From: Rickettsiales bacterium
GTDB taxonomy: Bacteria > Pseudomonadota > Alphaproteobacteria > Rickettsiales > Deianiraeaceae
DNA: 5,584 nucleotides
Assembly: GCA_017477855.1 (NCBI GenBank)
Contig: JAFUUN010000009.1
Span: forward strand, 1-5,584
Direction: 5' to 3'
The notes under the pieces were generated by a model, which was not told the DNA's origin, did not search any database, and saw only the letters and a program-made list of their open reading frames with translations. Below are positions 1 through 4,730 of the stretch, in pieces. Numbering within the stretch: the stretch's first letter is position 1; every line of letters starts with the position of its first letter. The translations under genes were made by a program, and so were the position numbers.

Positions 1-18
1 TCTCTCTCTCTCTCTCTC
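1..18. repeat. (TC)9 dinucleotide microsatellite at window edge
   Basis: Nine uninterrupted TC units start at the first base, so the true length is unknown. Read on the minus strand the tract is (GA)n and lies in the open frame that starts at 57. It could pair with the GA tracts at 79-86 and 2474-2486. Confidence 0.95.
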
Positions 19-57
19 GCTGCGCGAAGAGATAACAATATTATTAAAAAGTTTCAT
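1..57 (-). CDS. N-terminus of an unidentified gene with in-frame GA microsatellite (partial)
   Basis: This frame starts at the ATG at 57-55 on the minus strand and leaves the window after 19 codons. The peptide begins MKLFNNIVISSRS and continues as ER repeats encoded by the (TC)9 tract, which may continue past the edge. The start is supported by a strong promoter-like pair (85-112) and by the ACTTGTTTT motif directly before the ATG, which also precedes the HAD gene. No Shine-Dalgarno sequence is visible. The unit resembles the one at 2390-2489, which also begins MK and reads into RERE. A dinucleotide tract this close to the start could switch the frame by slippage. The product cannot be identified from 19 residues, and the frame could instead be a non-coding repeat. 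That the window begins in a microsatellite may also reflect an assembly break. Confidence 0.35.
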   Translation of the reverse strand, partial: MKLFNNIVISSRSERERER

Positions 58-78
58 AAAACAAGTAAAATAAAAAAC

Positions 79-86
79 AGAGAGAG
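79..86. repeat. Short (AG)4 tract next to the -10 box of the left promoter
   Basis: Four AG units overlap the last bases of the minus-strand -10 box (TATACT, 90-85). On the transcribed strand they form CTCTCTC where initiation is expected. Changes in length would alter the initially transcribed region. Confidence 0.6.
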
Positions 87-112
87 TATAGATTGAAAAA
101 TGGAAATGTCAA
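85..112 (-). promoter_or_regulatory. Sigma-70-type promoter, leftward
   Basis: On the minus strand TTGACA (112-107) is followed after 16 bases by TATACT (90-85), which matches consensus 6/6 and 5/6. The predicted start is near base 78 and the next ATG is at 57, giving a leader of about 20 bases. TTGACATTT and CTATACTCT recur with identical spacing, apart from one -35 base, at 2390-2419. The promoter reads away from the lysE 3' end and out of the window. Confidence 0.65.
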
Positions 113-114
113 GA

Positions 115-138
115 GGAGGTGGTGTTGGTTTGGCCTCC
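115..138 (-). terminator. Weak stem-loop after lysE (possible terminator)
   Basis: GGAGG (115-119) can pair with CCTCC (134-138) across a 14-base loop, 20 bases after the lysE stop. No U-run follows on the minus strand. A run of eight T on that strand (minus strand, 155-147) precedes the stem instead. This is the only candidate for ending the atpA-lysE transcript, and it is not a canonical intrinsic terminator. Confidence 0.2.
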
Positions 139-157
139 GCCCGCGCAAAAAAAATAA

Positions 158-784
158 TCACATAACAAACAACACAACAAGCTTATAAACCAATAAAATA
201 GCAAAACAGGCAATAAAAACTGCTGAAAATTTGTTAATCATTGACAAAATGCCAATTTTAATTTTCTTTCCGACAGTTGAAAACGTTGTTATCATAAAAA
301 TGTTTTCAATGAATGATGCTATGCAGCCACCTAAAATAGCTGACAAAACGTTGCCTGTTGTGCTTGTGTTGATGACCTGTGTAAAAATAATGCTATAACT
401 CACAATGCAGATTGGTGATGTCATTTTGAGGAAGAACAATGAAATGGCAAGCGATAGCCCGCTTTTTGTGGAGAATTCTCTGGCTTTGAGCGTTTTGATG
501 TCAACTTTGTAGAATGAGTATGCCAGATATAACAGCAAACAGATGGCCAAGATTGATAGCGCGGTTGATAGCGATTTTGGAATTGCGGCCACTATTTCCT
601 TGGCACAGAGCGCGCCCAACACCATGTAAATACAGTCCCCGAGGAAGCACCCACAGACAGCAACGGCACTGGTTTTTAGTCCGCGCGTCATAGCGATATT
701 GGCGATTGTCAGAAAGCCGGGTCCAACTGCAATCAGCACTAAAAAAACGAGATAAAATGTCTTGCAGAAGATGCCAAAATCCAT
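158..784 (-). CDS. LysE/RhtB-family amino-acid exporter
   Basis: This 208-residue, strongly hydrophobic inner-membrane protein is about the usual length for the LysE/RhtB family, which exports amino acids or related metabolites using the proton gradient. About six membrane segments are visible, near residues 8-30, 38-60, 66-93, 110-135, 145-168 and 186-206. The family signature is recognisable as GPGFL at 21-25, in place of the commoner PGP, followed by a glycine-rich second helix (GCFLGD, 45-50) and LLLYLAYSFYK at 83-93. The substrate cannot be read from the sequence. The ATG at 784 lies one base after the atpA TAG and has no Shine-Dalgarno sequence, so translation is probably coupled to atpA. 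Exporters of this family are not normally part of ATP synthase operons, so the pairing is probably a rearrangement. The family call is fairly sure. Confidence 0.8.
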   Translation of the reverse strand: MDFGIFCKTFYLVFLVLIAVGPGFLTIANIAMTRGLKTSAVAVCGCFLGDCIYMVLGALCAKEIVAAIPKSLSTALSILAICLLLYLAYSFYKVDIKTLKAREFSTKSGLSLAISLFFLKMTSPICIVSYSIIFTQVINTSTTGNVLSAILGGCIASFIENIFMITTFSTVGKKIKIGILSMINKFSAVFIACFAILLVYKLVVLFVM

Positions 785-785
785 A

Positions 786-2324
786 CTATTTGGCCAAGAA
801 ATTGGCGATAAATTCTTTTGTAATCTTCACAATTTTATCTTCAATGGTCTCGTTGAGTTCCATATTTTTGGTGATTGTCTGCAACAAATCTTTGTGCGAA
901 TTGCGGAGATTTTCTATGAATTGTATCTCAAAATCCTTGACTTTTTCAACAGGAATTTCCTTTAAATATCCCTTTGTCGTGATATAAAAAATGCATGTTT
1001 CTTCAGCCATGGAGTATGGTTTGAACTGCCCTTGTGTCAAGATAATGGACACCTTACGACCCTTATCAAGGGTTGACAGTGTGGCCTCATCAAGATCGGA
1101 ACCAAACTTTGCAAATGCTTCCAATTCACGGTATTGTGCCAACTCTGATTTCATTCCAGCTGATGCTTTTTTTACTGCCTTTGTTTGTGCCGCGGAACCC
1201 ACACGACTAACTGACAAACCAACATTAATTGCAGGGCGGAAACCGCCGTGGAAGAGTTCACTTTCCAAGAAAATCTGTCCGTCTGTAATTGAAATCACAT
1301 TTGTTGGAATATATGCGGAAATATCACCTGCCTGTGTTTCAATAATTGGTAGAGCTGTCAACGAACCAGCGCCCTTTTCATCGGACATCTTCGCAGCTCT
1401 TTCAAGTAGACGTGAGTGAAGGTAAAATACATCACCAGGATAGGCCTCACGTGCTGGTGGACGGCGCAATAACAGTGACATCTGACGGTACGCTACGGCG
1501 TGTTTAGAGAGGTCATCGTATATTATCAATGCATGCATGCCGTTGTCGCGGAAATACTCACCCATGGCACAACCTGCATATGGCGCAAGATACTGCAATG
1601 GCGCTGGGTCAGAGGCTGATGCAACAATAATTATACTTGATGACATTGCACCGCGGTCCTCTAAATCCTTGACAAGCCCTGCAATGTTTGATTGTTTTTG
1701 CCCGATTGCAACATATATTGAATACATCTTATCCTTCTCAGCGCAGTGTTCATTGGCCTTGGCCTGATTGATTATTGTGTCAACTGCAATAGCTGTTTTA
1801 CCCATCTGACGGTCTCCAATGATAAGCTCTCTTTGTCCGCGCCCAATTGGAATAAGCGCGTCGATAGCCTTGATGCCAGTTTGCAGCGGCTCGTGAACCG
1901 ACTTTCTGTCAAGAATTCCTGGCGCCATGCGCTCAATCATGTTGAAGTTTTTAGCATTAATTGGCCCTTTGCCGTCAATAGGATTTCCAAGTGCATCCAC
2001 CACGCGGCCAAGCAATTCTTTTCCGACTGGAACATTTACACTTTTATTCGTTCGGTTAACTTTCATACCTTCTTCAACCTTGTCATCGCTGGCAAAAAGC
2101 ACCACGTCAACGCTGTCTGTATTCAAATTCAGGGCCATTCCTTCGGCGCCACTTTCAAACTCTACAAGCTCACCAATGCATACGTTTTCAAGACCATATA
2201 TCTTTGCCACGCCATCATAAATAGACACAACAACGCCATATTCTTCTACCTTTGGTTGGAAATCAAAATTCTTTATGTTTGACTTAATTACTTCAACAAA
2301 ATCCAGGACTGATTTACTTGTCAT
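786..2324 (-). CDS. atpA: F1Fo ATP synthase subunit alpha
   Basis: The alpha subunit forms the alpha3beta3 head of F1 on the cytoplasmic face and carries the non-catalytic nucleotide sites. At 512 residues it is full length. The beta-barrel domain covers about 25-95. The P-loop GDRQMGKT (170-177) has Lys176 and Thr177, with Met at 174 where Thr is usual. LIIYDDLS is at 267-273, PPAREAYPGDVFYLHSRLLE at 289-308, and the family signature PAINVGLSVS at 364-373 is followed by Arg374, the expected arginine finger. Phrases such as CAMGEYFRDNGMHALIIYDDLSK and AYIPTNVISITDGQIFLE are typical of alphaproteobacterial and mitochondrial proteins. No atpH lies upstream and no atpG downstream, so the usual atpHAGDC order is broken. 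The start has no Shine-Dalgarno sequence. A weak TTGACA/TACAAG pair puts initiation almost at the ATG. Confidence 0.98.
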   Translation of the reverse strand: MTSKSVLDFVEVIKSNIKNFDFQPKVEEYGVVVSIYDGVAKIYGLENVCIGELVEFESGAEGMALNLNTDSVDVVLFASDDKVEEGMKVNRTNKSVNVPVGKELLGRVVDALGNPIDGKGPINAKNFNMIERMAPGILDRKSVHEPLQTGIKAIDALIPIGRGQRELIIGDRQMGKTAIAVDTIINQAKANEHCAEKDKMYSIYVAIGQKQSNIAGLVKDLEDRGAMSSSIIIVASASDPAPLQYLAPYAGCAMGEYFRDNGMHALIIYDDLSKHAVAYRQMSLLLRRPPAREAYPGDVFYLHSRLLERAAKMSDEKGAGSLTALPIIETQAGDISAYIPTNVISITDGQIFLESELFHGGFRPAINVGLSVSRVGSAAQTKAVKKASAGMKSELAQYRELEAFAKFGSDLDEATLSTLDKGRKVSIILTQGQFKPYSMAEETCIFYITTKGYLKEIPVEKVKDFEIQFIENLRNSHKDLLQTITKNMELNETIEDKIVKITKEFIANFLAK

Positions 2325-2331
2325 ATTTGTG

Positions 2332-2359
2332 CTTGTAAAAACAGGTTTTTAAATGTCAA
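2332..2359 (-). promoter_or_regulatory. Possible atpA promoter placing transcription start at the ATG
   Basis: Minus-strand TTGACA (2359-2354) is followed after 16 bases by TACAAG (2337-2332), a 4/6 match to the -10 box. The start predicted from this pair is within a few bases of the atpA ATG at 2324, which would make the message nearly leaderless. An upstream TATAGT (2415-2410, minus) is an alternative -10 with a poor -35. Confidence 0.35.
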
Positions 2360-2379
2360 TTTTTTTGTCCTACTTATGC

Positions 2380-2391
2380 AAATGTGCATTT
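2380..2391. promoter_or_regulatory. Inverted repeat between divergent promoters (possible operator)
   Basis: AAATG (2380-2384) and CATTT (2387-2391) form a perfect 5+5 inverted repeat around TG. It touches the plus-strand -35 box (2390-2395) and lies about 20 bases upstream of the atpA TTGACA. A regulator bound here could affect both directions. In AT-rich DNA it may be chance. Confidence 0.25.
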
Positions 2392-2417
2392 AACATTTAT
2401 CTTCCACTTACTATACT
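2390..2417 (+). promoter_or_regulatory. Sigma-70-type promoter, rightward toward the argB-like gene
   Basis: TTAACA (2390-2395) is followed after 16 bases by TATACT (2412-2417), each a 5/6 match to consensus. Initiation is expected near 2424. The next ATG is at 2442; if the transcript continues to the argB-like start at 2705, its leader is about 280 bases. Box sequences and spacing mirror the promoter at 85-112. Confidence 0.6.
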
Positions 2418-2441
2418 CTTCCAGTTAAAACTTGTTTTTTT

Positions 2442-2489
2442 ATGAAATTTTCATCACTTAAGACGTTCTCATTGAGAGAGAGAGAGTAA
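2442..2489 (+). CDS. 15-codon ORF ending at a GA microsatellite (possible phase-variable small gene)
   Basis: The frame reads MKFSSLKTFSLRERE and stops at TAA 2487-2489, immediately after the GA tract. It follows a strong promoter and the ACTTGTTTT pre-start motif (2430-2438). Adding one GA unit, or losing two, would join it to the frame open from 2485 to the TAA at 2581-2583. That gives a 47-residue product whose second half includes KFKKSFTLIGSSIVLLILS, a plausible single membrane segment with a basic inner flank. As sequenced, the gene would be in the off state. The protein resembles nothing I recognise. The extension is only about 33 codons, so chance is a real alternative, as is a role as a leader of the argB-like gene. 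Confidence 0.3.
   Translation: MKFSSLKTFSLRERE
2474..2486. repeat. (GA)6G microsatellite in the argB-like leader
   Basis: Thirteen bases of uninterrupted GA lie 32 bases after the ATG at 2442. TCTC (2467-2470) and GAGA (2474-2477) can also form a small hairpin. The tract is followed directly by TAA in the frame of that ATG. Confidence 0.9.
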
Positions 2490-2594
2490 TTTAAACTTTG
2501 TATCATCTCTTAAATTTAAAAAATCTTTTACTCTTATAGGGTCATCTATTGTATTATTGATATTATCTTTGTTTCTCAGATAATGAAAAATACA

Positions 2595-2630
2595 TCAGCT
2601 CATGACACGCGCAATATGGCGCATCGCTGA
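2595..2630 (+). promoter_or_regulatory. Imperfect stem-loop in the argB-like leader
   Basis: TCAGC (2595-2599) can pair with GCTGA (2626-2630), and inside it GCGC (2609-2612) with GCGC (2619-2622). The internal loop is asymmetric and no U-run follows, so it is not a terminator. It is the only GC-rich patch in an otherwise AT-rich 380-base intergenic region. Between it and the start at 2705 I see only a weak TTGACT (2666-2671). Confidence 0.25.
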
Positions 2631-2704
2631 AATAAAGATCATGGATGACGTCAAGTAGAACTTCCTTGACTTTTATTTCTCCGCTCTAACACTGCGTCGT
2701 TTTT

Positions 2705-3631
2705 ATGGGTCAACTGATTGATTTTGGTGGTGGAAAAGTGCAGAAGAAGACTAAACCAGAGCCAAAATTGGATGATGTAATTGGCCTCTTGCCAAAATTA
2801 CGCTTCCTGAAAGATGAGGTAATTGTCGTCCACATTGACCAAAAAATCATCAAAAATGATAATCTGTTGAAAAAAACAATCAAGGATATAATTACAATTC
2901 GTTGCATGGGTGCTGTGATAATTATCGTTCCAGACAGTGATGCAAAAGTTTCTGACTATTTCGTTGAAAATGGCTACACTGACCCGCTTGCAAACGCCAA
3001 TTTTGCATCTACAACTGGCATTACAGATGTCGTGGATGTGCTTATCAAACATGATAGTGCAAAGAAAATCGGGAAAATCATCAACAATTACAACACAATT
3101 GGGCTTGTAATTAGTGGGCTTGACTTGAATATCGTTTTTCCTGACGAGATTGTCAATAAGAACGTTGAAACAATGTCATTTACAATGCGCCAGATGTATA
3201 ACAACTCAGTCCAGAAGAAGGCAAATTACTCCATTGACACACTGAATGAGATTGTGAAAACCGATATTGTGCCAGTGATCGTGCCAACTTTTAGAGACCA
3301 GCAAGGCAATGAATACATGTTGGAAAGTAATCTGTTTGCGATGTATTTAGCAAAGTATTTGAATGCACTGAAATATGTATCTGTTTATTCGGATAACCAG
3401 CAAATTCCAACCAGTTGTATTTATGGTGCCGAGCGCTTTACGAAGATTGTCCGTGATGGAAATTTTGACAGCAAAACACTGAAGGTTCTAAATGCTGCAA
3501 TAGAGGCCGTGAAAAATGGTGTCCAGGGCTCTCACGTAGTAGCTGCAGAAGGTTCGTCCATCATTGAAGAATTTTGCAATGGAAATACTTCTGGGCTTTA
3601 TCTCTACGACGACACATTGAACCATTTGTGA
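2705..3631 (+). CDS. Acetylglutamate kinase-like protein, probably a pseudo-kinase
   Basis: The 308 residues follow the layout of N-acetyl-L-glutamate kinase (ArgB, second step of arginine synthesis) in the amino acid kinase fold. TIGLVISGLDLN (131-142) corresponds to the kinase GLSG.D segment, DIVPVIVPTFRDQQGNEYML (187-206) to the IPVIAP...GE.YNIN segment, YLNALKYVSVYSD (218-230) to the AEKLILLTD strand, and AAIEAVKNGVQGSHVVAAEG (264-283) to the C-terminal AAL.AV..GV..VHIIDG segment. The residues that act in catalysis do not survive. The N-terminal KYGG loop reads VHIDQ (42-46), the HGGGP loop reads VPDSDA (75-80), NAD reads ESN, and GGM.PK reads SKTLKV (256-261), which puts Val where the catalytic Lys belongs. 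The reading frame is intact, so this is not recent decay. TAA at 2687-2689 closes the frame upstream, leaving ATG 2705 as the first start. The fold is likely; the function is unknown. Confidence 0.72.
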   Translation: MGQLIDFGGGKVQKKTKPEPKLDDVIGLLPKLRFLKDEVIVVHIDQKIIKNDNLLKKTIKDIITIRCMGAVIIIVPDSDAKVSDYFVENGYTDPLANANFASTTGITDVVDVLIKHDSAKKIGKIINNYNTIGLVISGLDLNIVFPDEIVNKNVETMSFTMRQMYNNSVQKKANYSIDTLNEIVKTDIVPVIVPTFRDQQGNEYMLESNLFAMYLAKYLNALKYVSVYSDNQQIPTSCIYGAERFTKIVRDGNFDSKTLKVLNAAIEAVKNGVQGSHVVAAEGSSIIEEFCNGNTSGLYLYDDTLNHL

Positions 3632-4303
3632 TTATTTAGCCTCTACCTCAAAGGTAAAATGCTTAATTTCATGCCTTGATTTTAGCATTGTCAGTTGGTC
3701 TGTCGGGAAGTTATTAATCAGCGAGATGTCACCAAAAAAGAACAGGTGAGCATTGATGTTCTTGGCAAACTCTGCATCAACACTCGCATCACCAAAAAAC
3801 CACAATTTGCTTGGATGATGCCACTTGTCCTTGAACTCAATTTTTTTCTCAACAATGTCAAACATAGCTTTGTCTGGCTTGGCCGTACCTGTGTCGTCTG
3901 GTCCAGCAATGAGCTCAAAATATTTTGCGAAGCCAAAACGCTCTGCCTCTTCACGCACAATTGTTCCTGGTTTATTACTCAAAACACACTGCTTGATGCC
4001 TTCATTGTGGAAAAATCTGATCGTCTCTTTCGCGCCTTCAAGCGGCTGTAACATATTTTGTGAATACTGGTTGTAAATCAACTGATATTCGTCCTGTATT
4101 TTTCTGGCCTGATCCTTGCCAAATGTGGCCACAAAAACCTGCTCAAAACTGTATCCATTTATTTTGTAGACATCGTCAACAACCAACTCAGGGATGCCAT
4201 ATTTTTTATACAGCAAATTCATTGAAATAAGTGTCACCGGGAGAGTATTCACGAGCGTGTTGTCCCAATCATAGCAAATGACCTTTGGCTTTTTGAATTC
4301 CAT
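3632..4303 (-). CDS. HAD-family phosphatase, phosphoglycolate phosphatase-like
   Basis: This 223-residue cytoplasmic protein has all four HAD motifs. Motif I is DWDNTL, with the nucleophile Asp12 and the acid/base Asp14. Motif II is VLSNK with Ser109. Motif III is Lys142 in TAKPDK. Motif IV is FFGDASVDAEFA, with Asp172 and Asp176 for magnesium. A helical C1-type cap lies at about 20-85, as in phosphoglycolate phosphatases, beta-phosphoglucomutases and pyrophosphatases. The substrate cannot be fixed from the sequence. Its stop codon touches the stop of the convergent argB-like gene with no base between. A HAD gene next to argB is common in alphaproteobacteria, as I recall, but there both point the same way, so orthology is uncertain. 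It has its own promoter (4325-4352) and no Shine-Dalgarno sequence; ACTTGTTTT precedes the start by six bases. Confidence 0.9.
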   Translation of the reverse strand: MEFKKPKVICYDWDNTLVNTLPVTLISMNLLYKKYGIPELVVDDVYKINGYSFEQVFVATFGKDQARKIQDEYQLIYNQYSQNMLQPLEGAKETIRFFHNEGIKQCVLSNKPGTIVREEAERFGFAKYFELIAGPDDTGTAKPDKAMFDIVEKKIEFKDKWHHPSKLWFFGDASVDAEFAKNINAHLFFFGDISLINNFPTDQLTMLKSRHEIKHFTFEVEAK

Positions 4304-4324
4304 AAAACTAAAACAAGTTGCACT

Positions 4325-4352
4325 ATAATAAATAAAAAGTGCTAATTGTCAA
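4325..4352 (-). promoter_or_regulatory. Sigma-70-type promoter of the HAD gene
   Basis: Minus-strand TTGACA (4352-4347), a perfect -35 box, is followed after 16 bases by TATTAT (4330-4325), a 5/6 -10 box. Initiation is expected near 4318, giving a leader of only about 15 bases to the ATG at 4303. TTGACAATTA also occurs on the plus strand at 4525-4534. Confidence 0.65.
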
Positions 4353-4411
4353 ATTTATTTAAAATATTTTGATAATTATAATTAATCTGCGCGTTTCCGA
4401 CCAATTGCCCT

Positions 4412-4430
4412 CAAAACCGTCCAGGTTTTG
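4412..4430. repeat. Perfect 7-bp inverted repeat with a 5-base loop
   Basis: CAAAACC (4412-4418) and GGTTTTG (4424-4430) enclose GTCCA. No T-run follows on either strand, so it is not an intrinsic terminator. It lies upstream of the HAD promoter, in DNA where I find no gene. It could be an operator, an RNA hairpin, or a remnant of a repeat element. Confidence 0.5.
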
Positions 4431-4524
4431 CCAGCATCCAACATTAATAGCTATCACATACAAACTGCAATTCGCATTATGTATTTTTTAATATAATATT
4501 ATTACCATATTTTAATAAAACAAC

Positions 4525-4552
4525 TTGACAATTACTTTCTCTGTTTTCTAAC
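4525..4552 (+). promoter_or_regulatory. Possible promoter of the DAHP synthase leader
   Basis: TTGACA (4525-4530) is followed after 16 bases by TCTAAC (4547-4552), a 4/6 -10 box. Initiation would fall near 4560, next to the leader-ORF ATG at 4562. A perfect TATAAT at 4492-4497, inside a 10-bp palindrome (4493-4502), is an alternative -10 but has no good -35. Confidence 0.4.
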
Positions 4553-4561
4553 AGTCTGTTG

Positions 4562-4639
4562 ATGTCCGATTTAAGGTTTGCAAATCGCGGTTTTTTTGGC
4601 AGTGCAAACGGGGCTTTTTATTTTTATTTTTACATATAA
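4562..4639 (+). CDS. Candidate Phe/Tyr-rich leader peptide upstream of DAHP synthase
   Basis: The frame has 25 codons and TAA at 4637-4639. It starts MSDLRF and ends FYFYFYI. Phe is at 6, 11, 12, 19, 21 and 23, and Tyr at 20, 22 and 24, so nine of 25 codons specify the end products of the pathway that the downstream enzyme starts. In known attenuators such as the enterobacterial pheA leader, ribosome stalling at clustered cognate codons controls termination. The stop is 91 bases before the DAHP synthase ATG. The cluster comes from a TTTTTA repeat in T-rich DNA, so in-phase chance is possible. There is no Shine-Dalgarno sequence, as for the other genes here. Confidence 0.38.
   Translation: MSDLRFANRGFFGSANGAFYFYFYI
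4567..4609 (+). promoter_or_regulatory. Two mutually exclusive hairpins within the leader ORF
   Basis: Hairpin A pairs CGATTT (4567-4572) with AAATCG (4582-4587). Hairpin B pairs GTTTGCA (4576-4582) with TGCAAAC (4603-4609) and is followed by GGGGC and a T-rich run. The arms interleave, so only one can form at a time. A third pairing, TTTGGCA (4595-4601) with TGCCAAA (4701-4707), would compete with B. This is the layout expected of a conditional leader. Confidence 0.35.
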
Positions 4640-4641
4640 GG

Positions 4642-4684
4642 AATGGTGATGGCGAGGTCATTGTTCCGAAAACCATTTAATTTT
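4642..4684 (+). terminator. Weak terminator-like stem after the leader ORF
   Basis: AATGGT (4642-4647) pairs with ACCATT (4672-4677), followed by TAATTTT. The 24-base loop can form a smaller ATG/CAT stem. The stem is AT-rich and the T-run is interrupted, so intrinsic termination would be inefficient. A ribosome stalled on the last Phe/Tyr codons (4628-4633) would cover the 5' arm. Confidence 0.25.
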
Positions 4685-4730
4685 GTCGCAGTTTTTAGGT
4701 TGCCAAATTTGTAGTTTTATTTTTTATTTT

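Noticed and set aside
114..130. Minus-strand CACCTCCT resembling the 3' end of 16S rRNA
   Set aside because: The sequence upstream on that strand does not match the conserved end of 16S rRNA; the eight-base match is chance.
991..2282. Plus-strand open frames opposite atpA
   Set aside because: They are antisense reflections of a highly conserved gene, as expected from its codon bias.
2705..3631. Frameshift or sequencing error as the cause of the missing ArgB motifs
   Set aside because: The frame is continuous and the fold can be followed on both sides of each altered motif, so substitutions rather than indels explain the differences.
4479..4496. Five-codon frame MYFLI as a leader peptide
   Set aside because: It is too short, has only two aromatic codons, and is not followed by a convincing stem; the frame at 4562 fits far better.
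4304..4560. tRNA, small RNA or CRISPR repeats in the intergenic region
   Set aside because: No T-loop-like sequence, no cloverleaf arms and no regularly spaced repeats were found; only the promoters, a palindrome and one hairpin.
4576..4627. GTTTGCA/TGCAAAC stem plus T-rich run read as a plain terminator of an upstream gene or small RNA
   Set aside because: No plus-strand gene ends upstream, the loop is 20 bases, GGGGC separates the stem from the T-run, and the region is better explained as part of the leader.
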